From CACKLF01 sp002725175 (GTDB lineage: Bacteria; Pseudomonadota; Alphaproteobacteria; Rhodobacterales; Rhodobacteraceae): a DNA stretch of 10,585 nucleotides. The notes under the pieces are model-generated. The model had not been told where the DNA came from, did no database searches, and worked only from the letters and a program-made list of their open reading frames with translations. Positions within the stretch are counted from its first letter, which is position 1. Each line of letters opens with the position of its first letter. Positions 1-7,704 of this stretch are shown here, in pieces. The stretch is from contig PBQX02000050.1 of NCBI GenBank assembly GCA_002725175.2, forward strand, positions 1 through 10,585. The letters are read 5' to 3'. The position numbers and the translations under genes are program-made.

Positions 1-948
1 TATGATGGAATAATTGAAATTAGAACTGTGGCCAGAGATCCTGGAAGTAGGGCTAAGATTGGAGTAATATCCCATGACACATCAATAGATCCTGTTGGCG
101 CCTGTGTAGGCATGAGAGGCAGCAGAGTTCAGGCTGTTGTTAATGAATTACAAGGTGAAAAAATNGATATAATTCCTTGGAATGAAGANGCACCGACTTT
201 TCTTGTAAATGCCCTTCAACCTGCAGAAGTCTCTAAAGTGGTTTTAGATGAAGATGCCCAAAGAATAGAGGTTGTTGTTCCAGATGAACAGCTTAGCCTA
301 GCCATTGGTAGAAGAGGACAAAACGTACGGTTAGCAAGCCAATTAACAGGTTTTGACATAGATATAATGACCGAAGCNGATGAAAGTGAAAAAAGACAAC
401 TTGAGTTTTCAGAAAGAACAAAATTGTTTGTAGAAAGGCTTAATATAGATGAAATGGTCGCTCAACTTCTGGTTTCAGAAGGTTTTTCTACGCTTGAAGA
501 AGTTGCATATGTAAGCTCTGAAGAAATTGCTTCTATAGATGGTTTCGACGATACCACAGCTGAAGAACTACAAGCTAGGGCTCAAGAATCTTTGGAGGAG
601 ACAAATGCAAAATCATTAGCTCGTGCAAAAGAACTTGGTGCTGACGACACTCTTATAAATATTGAAGGCCTTTCNCCTCCCATGATANAGGTTTTAGCAG
701 AAGACGGAATAAAAACTCTAAAGGATTTTGCTACTTGTGCAGATTGGGAACTTTCTGGAGGATATTCTACAGTTGATGGCAAAAGAGTTAAGGATGAAGG
801 GTTATTAGAAAGTTTTGATATTTCTTTAATGGAAGCCAGAACCTTAATCATGGATTCCAGACTAAAGTTAGGTTTAATTTCACAAGAAGATTATGACGAA
901 CAAATGGGTTCACAAGAACCGCCTGAAGAGATGACCGAGGAATCTTAA
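1..948 (+). CDS. nusA: Transcription termination/antitermination factor NusA (5'-truncated by window edge)
   Basis: NusA binds RNA polymerase and nascent RNA, and modulates pausing, termination and antitermination. The reading frame is open from base 1, so the gene begins outside the window. About 315 residues remain; by comparison with the family, the N-terminal polymerase-binding and S1 domains are missing. The fragment opens with the VARDPGSRAKIGV segment. It then has KH1 (DPVGACVGMRGSRVQAV, GMRG at about residues 37-40) and KH2 (LAIGRRGQNVRLASQL, GRRG at about 103-106). Two C-terminal helix-hairpin-helix-like repeats follow (around GFSTLEEVAYVSSEEIASIDGF, and the EDGIKTLKDFA region), then an acidic tail. 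It ends in TAA 15 bases before ylxR, the usual nusA-ylxR-infB order. Five Ns fall in it, four at third codon positions. The identity is secure. Confidence 0.97.
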   Translation, partial: YDGIIEIRTVARDPGSRAKIGVISHDTSIDPVGACVGMRGSRVQAVVNELQGEKXDIIPWNEXAPTFLVNALQPAEVSKVVLDEDAQRIEVVVPDEQLSLAIGRRGQNVRLASQLTGFDIDIMTEXDESEKRQLEFSERTKLFVERLNIDEMVAQLLVSEGFSTLEEVAYVSSEEIASIDGFDDTTAEELQARAQESLEETNAKSLARAKELGADDTLINIEGLXPPMIXVLAEDGIKTLKDFATCADWELSGGYSTVDGKRVKDEGLLESFDISLMEARTLIMDSRLKLGLISQEDYDEQMGSQEPPEEMTEES

Positions 949-963
949 TAATATTCATATTTT

Positions 964-1524
964 TTGGAACTGAAAAGGGAAGTGGTATTGCATAAAGAGA
1001 CTTGTGAAACTGAGGATCGGTTAAAACTAATATTAACTGAAAACGGAGAATTAATACCTGACATATACAACAAGCTACCTGGAAAATGTTATTGGGTACG
1101 GTTTCAGAANGAAGATATAGAANACATCATAGAAAAAAAAGCTTCTGTNTCACCANCTCACTCGAAANCAACTATGTTCCAAACCCTATTNTTAAANATA
1201 GAAAAACAGTTTAAGAAAAATATTTTTCTTAAACTATCTCTTGCTAGAAAATCCGGTAATTTGATCTTTGGATTTGAAAGAGTAAAAATGGCCTTAAAAT
1301 CTGGAGATTCTGATATTTTATTCCATGCAAATAACGGCTCTCCTAAAGAATTAAAACGTATAAAACCTAGATCTGTAAAATTAANCTTGGTAAGTTTGTT
1401 TAACTCCAGTGAATTGGGNAAAGTTTTTAATAGAGACAATGTTGCTCATTCATGCGTACTAAAGGGTGGTTTAGCTAAATCTTTAATTTTAGACGTAAAA
1501 AAACTAGAAGGNATCCAAAATTAG
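964..1524 (+). CDS. ylxR: YlxR-family (DUF448) protein with C-terminal L7Ae-like domain
   Basis: This is a putative RNA-binding protein encoded between nusA and infB; in some bacteria YlxR binds RNase P RNA. The first ~60 residues form the YlxR fold, recognisable by NGELIPDIYNKLPGKCYWVRF. The C-terminal half resembles the ribosomal L7Ae/L30e-like domain fused to YlxR in alphaproteobacteria: LSLARKSGNLIFGFERVKMA, then a lysine-rich linker, then NRDNVAHSCVLKGGLAKSL. The usual N-terminal RxCIxTG-type motif is not conserved, because this stretch reads KREVVLHKETC. The start is uncertain: TTG at 964 gives the best overall length, but in-frame GTG at 982 and TTG at 988 are alternatives, and an AGGGA sequence (about 975-980) would suit 988. 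It has ten Ns, several at non-synonymous positions, making it the most variable gene in its cluster. Confidence 0.87.
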   Translation: MELKREVVLHKETCETEDRLKLILTENGELIPDIYNKLPGKCYWVRFQXEDIEXIIEKKASXSPXHSKXTMFQTLXLXIEKQFKKNIFLKLSLARKSGNLIFGFERVKMALKSGDSDILFHANNGSPKELKRIKPRSVKLXLVSLFNSSELXKVFNRDNVAHSCVLKGGLAKSLILDVKKLEXIQN

Positions 1525-1562
1525 TTATATACCTTTTTTAGAATTTATTGGAAAGTTTTTAA

Positions 1563-3992
1563 ATGAGTGAAGACGGATACCCAGAAAAGAAAAATAANNC
1601 CTTAAATTTAAGGGGAGGACAAGGTGTTGTTAGACAAAACTTTTCCCATGGAAGGGTAAAATCTGTTGTAGTTGAAACCAAAAGGAAAAAATTAATACTN
1701 TCTAAACCAAACTCTCTTAATCCATCACCGAAAACGGGTGAAGTNATACAATCAAAACAGGATATAAAGTTTTNGGGTGAATTGGAAAGGAAACGAAAAG
1801 CTTTNGAGGCTGCAAAAGGTGTGGAAGCAGTTAGAAAAGAGAAAGAAGTTGCTGANAGAAAAAAGAGGGATTTAGAGCTGGAGGAGCTCAGATCAAATAG
1901 GAAAGCTCAAGAGACATTTAAANAAGATAAAAAGGTGGATGTGTCTTCTCTAAAAAACAACTTACCTTCTGAACCAATAGTTGAAAAACCNAGAGCAAAG
2001 CCCGAAAAAAGTTTTTCTAAAAATGTTTCACTAAAGAAATCTAGAAGTGAAGACGAGGAAAATAAAAAGACTTCCAGAAACACTGAAGACAGGAGACGGT
2101 CAGGTAAACTTACCATTGTACAGGCACTTGGAGAGGAAGGTGGNCGACATAGATCTATTGCCTCCATGAAAAGGCGGCAAGAAAAAGAAAAGAGAAGACT
2201 AACACAAGAACCACAGGAAAGAGAAAAGGTTATAAGAGATGTGCAGATTCCTGATTCTATAACGGTGCAAGANCTTGCAAATCGAATGGCAGAAAGATCT
2301 GCTGCTGTCGTAAAAACCCTTATGACAAATGGAATAATGGCCACTCAAAACCAAATAATTGATTCAGACACTGCAATGCTTATTGTCGAAGAGTTTGGAC
2401 ACAAAACAATTAGGGTTTCTGAATCTGATATAGAAGATTCTATTGTTAATTTTGATGAAGCTGACGATGGAGAGAAGTCACCGAGACCACCTATAATTAC
2501 TATTATGGGACACGTGGATCATGGAAAAACCACTCTACTCGATGCTATAAAAAGTACAAATGTTGTCTCTTCAGAGGCTGGNGGNATAACTCAACACATT
2601 GGCGCGTACCAAGTAAAGACAAAAAATGGGGAATTATTAACCTTTATTGATACACCTGGACACTCTGCTTTTACATCTATGAGAGCACGGGGNGCTCAAG
2701 TTACTGATATTGTTGTATTAGTGGTTGCCGCTGATGATGGAGTGATGCCTCAAACAATTGAAGCAATAAATCATGCTAAGGCAGCAAATGTGCCTATCAT
2801 TGTCGCCATAAATAAATCAGATAAACCTGATGCTGATCCAAATAGAGTAAGAACTGAACTCCTTCAACACGAAATAATTGTAGAATCTATGTCTGGAGAA
2901 GTATTGGAGGTCGAAGTATCTGCCTTAAACTCTACAGGCCTTGATAAACTTTTAGATGCAATAGCTCTACAGTCGGAACTTATGGAATTAAGCGCNAATA
3001 ANACCAGACCGGCTGAAGGGGCTGTAATTGAAGCAAAACTAGATGTNGGAAANGGACCCATAGCTACTGTGTTAGTGTTAAANGGTACTTTGAAAACTGG
3101 GGATATTTTTGTTGTTGGTTGCCAATGGGGTAAAGTCAGAGCTCTTTTAGACGACACTGGTTCGGTAACAAAAACTGCTACACCTTCAGTACCCGTCGAG
3201 GTACTAGGACTTAATGGAACACCTGAAGCAGGTGATTTATTAAATGTTGTAACAGATGAATCTAAGGCTAGAGAACTTGCGAATTATAGAGCACAAATTC
3301 TTAAAGATAAAAAAGCTGCACTTGGATCTGGGGCTTCATTCGAACAACTTTTGGCAAATGCAAAAATAAAGGAAAATATTTCTGAACTACCTGTCTTAGT
3401 TAAGTCAGATGTTCAGGGTTCTGCTGAAGCAATAGTTCAGGCTTTAAATAAAGTTGGAAATGAGGAAGTGGTAGTTAAAGTTTTATACTCGGGGGTAGGC
3501 GCCATTACCGAAAGTGATGTTTTACTTGCCGAAGCGTCCAGTGCACCAATAATAGGTTTCAATGTTAGAGCTAATGCACCAGCAAGAGAATCTGCAAATC
3601 AAAAAAATGTGGAAATAAAGTATTTTTCTATAATTTATGACCTGGTAGATAACATTAAGGGACTTGCTTCAGGTTTATTAACCCCAAAAATAGAAGAAAC
3701 TTTTATTGGCTATGCTGAAATTAAGCAAGTTTTTAAAGTGAGTGACTCTGGGAAAATTGCTGGTTGCTTAGTTAATGAAGGCATAGCTAAAAAAGATGCG
3801 GGAGTAAGACTTCTTAGGGATAATGTGGTTATACATCAGGGAAAGCTCAAGACTCTAAAGAGGTTTAAAGATGATGTTAAAGAAGTTCAATCCGGCCAAG
3901 AGTGTGGTATGGCATTTGAAAGTTATGAAGACATAAGAGAAAGTGATATGATCGAAATATTTACAACCAAGGAAATTAAAAGATCTCTTTGA
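1563..3992 (+). CDS. infB: Translation initiation factor IF-2
   Basis: IF-2 is the GTPase that brings fMet-tRNA to the 30S subunit and promotes subunit joining. At 809 residues it is a normal length for the family. Residues 1 to about 230 are a highly charged Lys/Glu/Arg region with coiled-coil character, including the alphaproteobacterial KLTIVQALGEEG...RSIASMKRRQEK segment. Next comes the IF2_N region (IPDSITVQ-LANRMAERSAAVVKTL). The G domain has GHVDHGKT at 316-323, DTPGH at 363-367, NKSD at 417-420 and SAL at 453-455. Domain II (GPIATVLVL) and the C-terminal domains follow (VKSDVQGSAEAI, VGAITESDVLLAEASSAPIIGFNVR), ending near GQECGMAFESYEDI-ESDMIE. A GGAAAG Shine-Dalgarno sequence (1550-1555) lies 7 bases before the ATG. 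Ns stop abruptly after base 3083, although the frame runs on without a break. Confidence 0.98.
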   Translation: MSEDGYPEKKNXXLNLRGGQGVVRQNFSHGRVKSVVVETKRKKLIXSKPNSLNPSPKTGEXIQSKQDIKFXGELERKRKAXEAAKGVEAVRKEKEVAXRKKRDLELEELRSNRKAQETFKXDKKVDVSSLKNNLPSEPIVEKXRAKPEKSFSKNVSLKKSRSEDEENKKTSRNTEDRRRSGKLTIVQALGEEGXRHRSIASMKRRQEKEKRRLTQEPQEREKVIRDVQIPDSITVQXLANRMAERSAAVVKTLMTNGIMATQNQIIDSDTAMLIVEEFGHKTIRVSESDIEDSIVNFDEADDGEKSPRPPIITIMGHVDHGKTTLLDAIKSTNVVSSEAXXITQHIGAYQVKTKNGELLTFIDTPGHSAFTSMRARXAQVTDIVVLVVAADDGVMPQTIEAINHAKAANVPIIVAINKSDKPDADPNRVRTELLQHEIIVESMSGEVLEVEVSALNSTGLDKLLDAIALQSELMELSXNXTRPAEGAVIEAKLDXGXGPIATVLVLXGTLKTGDIFVVGCQWGKVRALLDDTGSVTKTATPSVPVEVLGLNGTPEAGDLLNVVTDESKARELANYRAQILKDKKAALGSGASFEQLLANAKIKENISELPVLVKSDVQGSAEAIVQALNKVGNEEVVVKVLYSGVGAITESDVLLAEASSAPIIGFNVRANAPARESANQKNVEIKYFSIIYDLVDNIKGLASGLLTPKIEETFIGYAEIKQVFKVSDSGKIAGCLVNEGIAKKDAGVRLLRDNVVIHQGKLKTLKRFKDDVKEVQSGQECGMAFESYEDIRESDMIEIFTTKEIKRSL

Positions 3993-4014
3993 TATCTTTG
4001 TTTGGACATAAATA

Positions 4015-4590
4015 ATGACTTTAAGTTATGATATCCACTCTGCTAACCAAAATTGGCATGGAACGACAATAGTTGGGGTAAGGAAGAACGGACAGGTGAC
4101 GATTGCTGGTGACGGACAGGTGTCTCTCGGGCAATCAATTATAAAAAGCTCAGCGAAAAAAATCAGGCGAATTATAATAGAGAAAAATGAAGTTATTGCG
4201 GGTTTTGCAGGATCCACAGCAGATGCTTTTACCTTAATTGAACGGCTAGAGAAAAAACTTGAGAGAAGTCCAGGTCATCTTACTAAAGCTTCAATAGAGT
4301 TAGCTAAAGACTGGAGAACAGATAAATACCTTAGAAATCTGGAAGCGATGTTAATAGTTTCAGACGGAAGTACTTTACTAATTTTAACTGGATCCGGTGA
4401 TGTTTTAGAACCTGAGAACAATATTGCAGCTGTTGGTTCAGGAGGCAACTACGCATTAGCTGCTGCTAGAGGCCTTTACGATACTGCTGAAGATACAGAA
4501 GTAATAGCATCTAAGGCACTGAAAATAGCATCAGAAATATGCGTGTATACAAATGGAAACTTGATTTCTGAAACGTTAAAATCAAAATAA
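4015..4590 (+). CDS. hslV: ATP-dependent protease HslUV, peptidase subunit HslV (ClpQ)
   Basis: HslV is the N-terminal-threonine peptidase that forms a double hexameric ring capped by the HslU unfoldase in the cytoplasm. The core matches the family: TTIVGVRKNGQVTIAGDGQVSLGQ, AGFAGSTADAFTLIERLEKKLE, ELAKDWRTDKYLR, and GSGGNYALAAARGLYD followed by a CVYTNGN-type ending. The catalytic threonine is expected at residue 17, after a 16-residue leader ending in NWHG. Alphaproteobacterial HslV proteins usually have such a leader, which must be removed before the active-site threonine is exposed. No in-frame start lies nearer to it. A weak GGA at 4004-4006 precedes the ATG. The gap to infB is 22 bases and to hslU 32 bases, so co-transcription is likely. 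It contains no Ns. Length is 191 residues. Confidence 0.97.
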   Translation: MTLSYDIHSANQNWHGTTIVGVRKNGQVTIAGDGQVSLGQSIIKSSAKKIRRIIIEKNEVIAGFAGSTADAFTLIERLEKKLERSPGHLTKASIELAKDWRTDKYLRNLEAMLIVSDGSTLLILTGSGDVLEPENNIAAVGSGGNYALAAARGLYDTAEDTEVIASKALKIASEICVYTNGNLISETLKSK

Positions 4591-4622
4591 TCGTTATTTT
4601 TATAATTTATTAGGTTTTTATT

Positions 4623-5942
4623 ATGATAAATTTAACTCCCAAAAAAATTGTAGCTGAGCTTAATCGGTTCATTATAGGTCAACATGACGCTAAAAAAGCT
4701 GTTGCCGTTGCAATCAGAAACCGGTGGAGGCGATTACAATTACCTATAGAACTTCAAGAAGAAATTTATCCAAAGAATATTTTAATGATAGGGCCAACGG
4801 GAGTAGGAAAGACGGAGGTTTCTAGAAGGTTGGCAAAGATTACGGGCGCACCATTTTTAAAGATTGAAGCAACAAAATTTACTGAAGTTGGGTACGTTGG
4901 TAGAGATGTGGAGCAAATAATTAGAGATTTAGTAGAAAATTCTATTTTTTTGGTTAGAGAGGAAATGCGTTCAAAAGTAAAAGCTGAAGCACATGCTGAG
5001 GCAGAAAAAAGAGTGGTTAAAGCGCTGGCCGGCTCAGAATCTAGAGAGCAAACTATAGAGATGTTTCGCAAAAAACTAAGGGACGGACTTTTAGACGACA
5101 AAGAAATTGATATAGATATAAGAGATAGAAATATGAACTTAAATCTTTCAGATCTAACTAATAATATGGGTTCCTTTAACAATAATAGCTTAGGATCTTT
5201 AAATTTAGTTGATCTATTCAACTTTAGTAACAAGGACTCAAAAAAGAAAAAAAGAGTAAAGGTAAAAGACAGCTATGATTTGTTAGTAGAAGAAGAAGCG
5301 GACAAACTTTTGGATGAAGAGGTAGTTGTTAAAGAATCCCTTAAAAGAACTGAGCAAACAGGAATTGTTTTTCTTGATGAAATAGACAAGGTTTGTGATA
5401 ATTCTCAAAATACCGGTGCTAACGTTAGCAGAGAAGGTGTTCAAAGAGATCTTCTTCCATTGATAGAAGGAACAACGGTCAGCACAAAGTATGGTCCCAT
5501 AAAGACAGACCACATACTTTTTATAGCAAGTGGGGCTTTCCATTTATCTAGACCATCAGACCTTCTTCCAGAACTTCAGGGAAGGTTACCTATAAGAGTG
5601 GAATTAAAAAACCTTTCTAAAAATGACTTTATAAAAATTCTGACAGACACGGACAATGCTCTCACTATTCAGTATAAAGAACTAATGAAAACCGAAGGTT
5701 TAGAGGTTAATTTTAACTCTAAAGGTATTGAAGAAATAGCTCGTGTGGCAGAAAATATTAATAACAAAGTTGAAAGCATAGGAGCGCGACGACTTTATAC
5801 CGTTCTTGAAAAAGTTTTTGATGAAATTAGCTATAATGCCCCAGATTTGAAAGGNGAAAAAATAACTATAAATGAAGGTTTTGTTAAAAAGAACTTGAAA
5901 AATATGGGAGAAAGTNCCGATGAAGAGAATTTAATTTTATAA
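4623..5942 (+). CDS. hslU: ATP-dependent protease HslUV, ATPase subunit HslU (ClpY)
   Basis: HslU is the AAA+ unfoldase that recognises substrates and threads them into HslV. At 439 residues it has the usual length. It opens with the conserved LTPKKIVAELNRFIIGQHDAKKAVAVA. Walker A is GPTGVGKT at 57-64, followed by the pore-loop GYVGRD. The intermediate (I) domain runs roughly from residue 110 to 235. Walker B is GIVFLDEID at 247-255. QGRLPIRVEL and the sensor-2 segment SIGARRLYTVLEKV follow. The final residues, ...NLIL, match the hydrophobic tail that HslU inserts into HslV. The part of the I domain around residues 163-205 is Asn/Ser-rich where relatives are Gly-rich. An AGG at 4612-4614 serves as Shine-Dalgarno sequence. 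The stop overlaps the convergent Smr gene by 6 bases. Confidence 0.98.
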   Translation: MINLTPKKIVAELNRFIIGQHDAKKAVAVAIRNRWRRLQLPIELQEEIYPKNILMIGPTGVGKTEVSRRLAKITGAPFLKIEATKFTEVGYVGRDVEQIIRDLVENSIFLVREEMRSKVKAEAHAEAEKRVVKALAGSESREQTIEMFRKKLRDGLLDDKEIDIDIRDRNMNLNLSDLTNNMGSFNNNSLGSLNLVDLFNFSNKDSKKKKRVKVKDSYDLLVEEEADKLLDEEVVVKESLKRTEQTGIVFLDEIDKVCDNSQNTGANVSREGVQRDLLPLIEGTTVSTKYGPIKTDHILFIASGAFHLSRPSDLLPELQGRLPIRVELKNLSKNDFIKILTDTDNALTIQYKELMKTEGLEVNFNSKGIEEIARVAENINNKVESIGARRLYTVLEKVFDEISYNAPDLKXEKITINEGFVKKNLKNMGESXDEENLIL

Positions 5943-6482
5943 ACTTTTTTTTCTTATATATATATAGTAGGCGCCCGAGCCTCCATGGTTAAGTGCAGCA
6001 GGAAAAACAGCTAAAATATTATTGGATTGTGCTGACTGGGAAATCCATTGAGGTAGTTCCTTTTTTAAAACCCCAACTTCCCCTAGATTGGAAAACTTAT
6101 TACCCTTTCCTGTAATTATTAAAACAAATCTTAGTTTAGCCTTTATAGAAGTCTCTANAAAGTTTAAGACCCTTATGTGTGCCTCTTTCCTCCTTAACCC
6201 ATGCAAATCTAAAGTCGCTTCGGGTCTAATTTTTCCTCTTTTAAGATCTCTAAGTTTTTTCTTATCAATTGCTTGTTCATTTATATTGTGAAACCCAGTT
6301 TGTTCTTTTTTCGCTTTTATTGGGATTTCTTTTTTTTCAACCTTGGGATTATATATGAATGNTTTGNTNAAATTNTTTTTNGGAATAGGGTTTTTATGAT
6401 CCATTTTAGGAATTTTTTTTATTTTATTTGAAAACTCCTCCCATGCTTTTAGGTCATCCTCCGAAAGATCTTTACTTTTCAN
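5937..6482 (-). CDS. Smr-domain protein (MutS2 C-terminal-like putative nuclease/nucleic-acid-binding)
   Basis: This is a stand-alone Smr-domain protein; such domains bind nucleic acid and some are endonucleases, but the cellular role in alphaproteobacteria is unclear. Key motifs are LDLHGLRRKEAH (LDLHG at about 91-95), LIITGKG (about 121-127) and the end segment HGGSGAYYIYIRK. I place the start at NTG (6480-6482), whose first base is ambiguous. From there the N-terminus reads MKSKDLSEDDLKAWEEFSNKI (21 residues), which matches the LSEED-LW opening typical of alphaproteobacterial Smr proteins. Starting at the next ATG (6404) would remove 26 conserved-looking residues. The full length is then 181 residues. 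The central linker is lysine-rich and holds several Ns. It lies 19 bases downstream of the Tim44-like gene on the same strand. Confidence 0.9.
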   Translation of the reverse strand, partial: XKSKDLSEDDLKAWEEFSNKIKKIPKMDHKNPIXKXNXXKXFIYNPKVEKKEIPIKAKKEQTGFHNINEQAIDKKKLRDLKRGKIRPEATLDLHGLRRKEAHIRVLNFXETSIKAKLRFVLIITGKGNKFSNLGEVGVLKKELPQWISQSAQSNNILAVFPAALNHGGSGAYYIYIRKKSL

Positions 6483-6501
6483 AACTTAATTTAACCCTTT
6501 T

Positions 6502-7155
6502 TTAACCGTTGGTGCTGATCAAAAACCAATTAGGTTCCTTTTTCGAAAAGTTCTTAAAAAATGTCCANGTATCCTTCTGTTTTTTTATNTTTTTTGGATC
6601 ACCTTCAACTACTTTTCCACCCACATCCTTAACAACAGAACTAATATCAGACACAAAAGACAAAGTGATTTCTGCTATTCTATTTTCTTTGTCGTATGAN
6701 GCATCCTTCAATCTTATTTCCCGNACCCCACCAAACTCGATTTCTACNGTGTAACCATTGTTAGCTCTTTCGTCTATGACTTTAGAAAAAGCTTCAAAAA
6801 CNTCATCTAAAAGTAGTGGTCTTAATTTTTCTACGTCTCCTCTTTCAAAGGAAACAATGATCAACTCATATGCCTTTTTTGCTCCCGAAATGAAATCTTT
6901 TACAGTGAAGCTTTTGTCACTCTTTTTCATTTCTTTTAGAGAGTTTCCTGACGAACTGTCTATATCTACGTAATCTGCTATGTCTTCATCCGCATTGTCA
7001 ACGTTAGAGTTCATATCAACATTCAAATCAACTGATTTCAAATTACTCGGCTTCTTATTGATATTTTCTTCGTGCCCTTGCCTATTCCCTAAAACAGAAA
7101 AAAGCCTCCAAAATAGAAACAAAGCTACAGATGCCAGAATAATTATGTTTGTCAT
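6502..7155 (-). CDS. Tim44-like (TimA/MBA1-type) membrane-anchored protein
   Basis: This is the alphaproteobacterial relative of mitochondrial import subunit Tim44; its bacterial role is not settled. It has 217 residues. The N-terminus (MTNIIILASVALFLFWRLFSV) is a single transmembrane anchor followed directly by basic residues. An acidic, low-complexity linker comes next, rich in Asp/Asn/Ser (about residues 40-80). The conserved domain starts at FTVKDFISGAKKAYELIIVSFERGD and includes LRPLLL--VFEAFSKVIDER, the IAEITLSFVSD strand, VVEGDPK, WTFFKNF and the final PNWFLIST, all typical of the family. A clear AAGGAA Shine-Dalgarno sequence (7162-7167) lies 6 bases before the ATG. It is divergent from fxsA and upstream of smr. 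In many relatives mltA sits between these two genes; there is no room for it here. Confidence 0.92.
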   Translation of the reverse strand: MTNIIILASVALFLFWRLFSVLGNRQGHEENINKKPSNLKSVDLNVDMNSNVDNADEDIADYVDIDSSSGNSLKEMKKSDKSFTVKDFISGAKKAYELIIVSFERGDVEKLRPLLLDXVFEAFSKVIDERANNGYXVEIEFGGXREIRLKDXSYDKENRIAEITLSFVSDISSVVKDVGGKVVEGDPKXIKKQKDXWTFFKNFSKKEPNWFLISTNG

Positions 7156-7250
7156 TTTTTGTTCCTTTTGGATTTTTTTATTTATTTAACATTTTTTTTC
7201 TTTAAAACAATGATATCTATAAAACTATTTTAATTTTTCAATATATCAAA
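7156..7250. promoter_or_regulatory. Divergent intergenic region, presumed promoters for the Tim44-like and fxsA genes
   Basis: These 95 bases separate two genes that start in opposite directions, so both promoters should lie here. The sequence is very AT-rich (for example TATCTATAAAACTATTTT near 7213-7230), and I could not single out a convincing -35/-10 pair on either strand. The Tim44-like gene has a good Shine-Dalgarno sequence (7162-7167), while fxsA has none that is clear. The promoter assignment is inferred from gene layout only. Confidence 0.35.
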
Positions 7251-7679
7251 ATGAAACTTATACCATTATTAATTATCATACCAGTATGCGAAATCTTCCT
7301 ATTTATAACGATTGGNAATTATATNGGCTTATTTTATGTTTTGTTTTTAACGGTTTTAACTGCCTTCCTTGGGCTTTCCTTAGTCAAAGCACATTGGAAG
7401 AAAAACTTACAAAAATATAGTGTAAATTCTCTTAGCTCGTTNCAATTAAATTTTGAAAATTTATCAGACAGTCTCTTCATTTTAGTTTCGGGAATATTCT
7501 TTATTACCCCAGGTTTTCTAACTGATTTATTTGCTATTATTCTAATTCATCCCAGTATAAGAAGTTTTATTAGAAACCGGTTAATTTCGCATTTTATANA
7601 TTCTGTTGAAATAAAAAGAGGTNGTAAAAAACCTCCTNATGAATATGTCGAAACTGATTATGAAGAGGTAAAAGACTAG
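7251..7679 (+). CDS. fxsA: FxsA-family cytoplasmic membrane protein
   Basis: FxsA is a small inner-membrane protein; in E. coli its overproduction relieves F-plasmid exclusion of phage T7, and its normal role is unknown. The 142 residues match the family. Two hydrophobic helices come first (about residues 3-21 and 26-45, with CEIFLFI and LTVLTAFLGLSLVK). A polar stretch follows. A third hydrophobic section contains the signature FITPGFLTDLFAIILIHPSIR (PGFLTD at 87-92). The C-terminus is polar and acidic, as usual. No good Shine-Dalgarno sequence precedes the ATG. It ends 25 bases before secB and is probably co-transcribed with it. Six Ns fall in the gene, three at third codon positions. Confidence 0.94.
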   Translation: MKLIPLLIIIPVCEIFLFITIXNYXGLFYVLFLTVLTAFLGLSLVKAHWKKNLQKYSVNSLSSXQLNFENLSDSLFILVSGIFFITPGFLTDLFAIILIHPSIRSFIRNRLISHFIXSVEIKRGXKKPPXEYVETDYEEVKD

Positions 7680-7693
7680 ATGNCATTTCCTTT

Positions 7694-7699
7694 AGGAGA
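7694..7699 (+). promoter_or_regulatory. Strong Shine-Dalgarno sequence of secB
   Basis: AGGAGA lies 5 bases before the secB ATG (7705). It is one of the strongest ribosome-binding sites in the window, where most genes have weak ones, and it fixes the secB start. Confidence 0.8.
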
Positions 7700-7704
7700 A
7701 AAAG

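Noticed and set aside
1598..1599. Double N near the infB start as a possible frameshift
   Set aside because: The frame before and after is continuous and the N-terminal region of IF-2 is naturally variable, so two masked bases are sufficient.
3993..4014. Terminator or promoter between infB and hslV
   Set aside because: Only 22 bases, with no inverted repeat followed by a T run.
3084..4014. Chimeric assembly joining a nusA-infB contig to an hslVU contig
   Set aside because: The N density changes inside infB, but the IF-2 frame and motifs run through the boundary unbroken, and gene spacing and codon use stay similar. It cannot be fully excluded without reads.
4766..5233. Long antisense open frame inside hslU
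   Set aside because: It is the complement of a strongly conserved gene, and its translation is Leu/Ser-rich with no recognisable domain. The same holds for the antisense frames within nusA, ylxR, infB and hslV.
6509..7189. Several + strand open frames across the Tim44-like gene
   Set aside because: They mirror the - strand gene, have no Shine-Dalgarno sequences, and encode Ser/Phe-rich sequence without family features.
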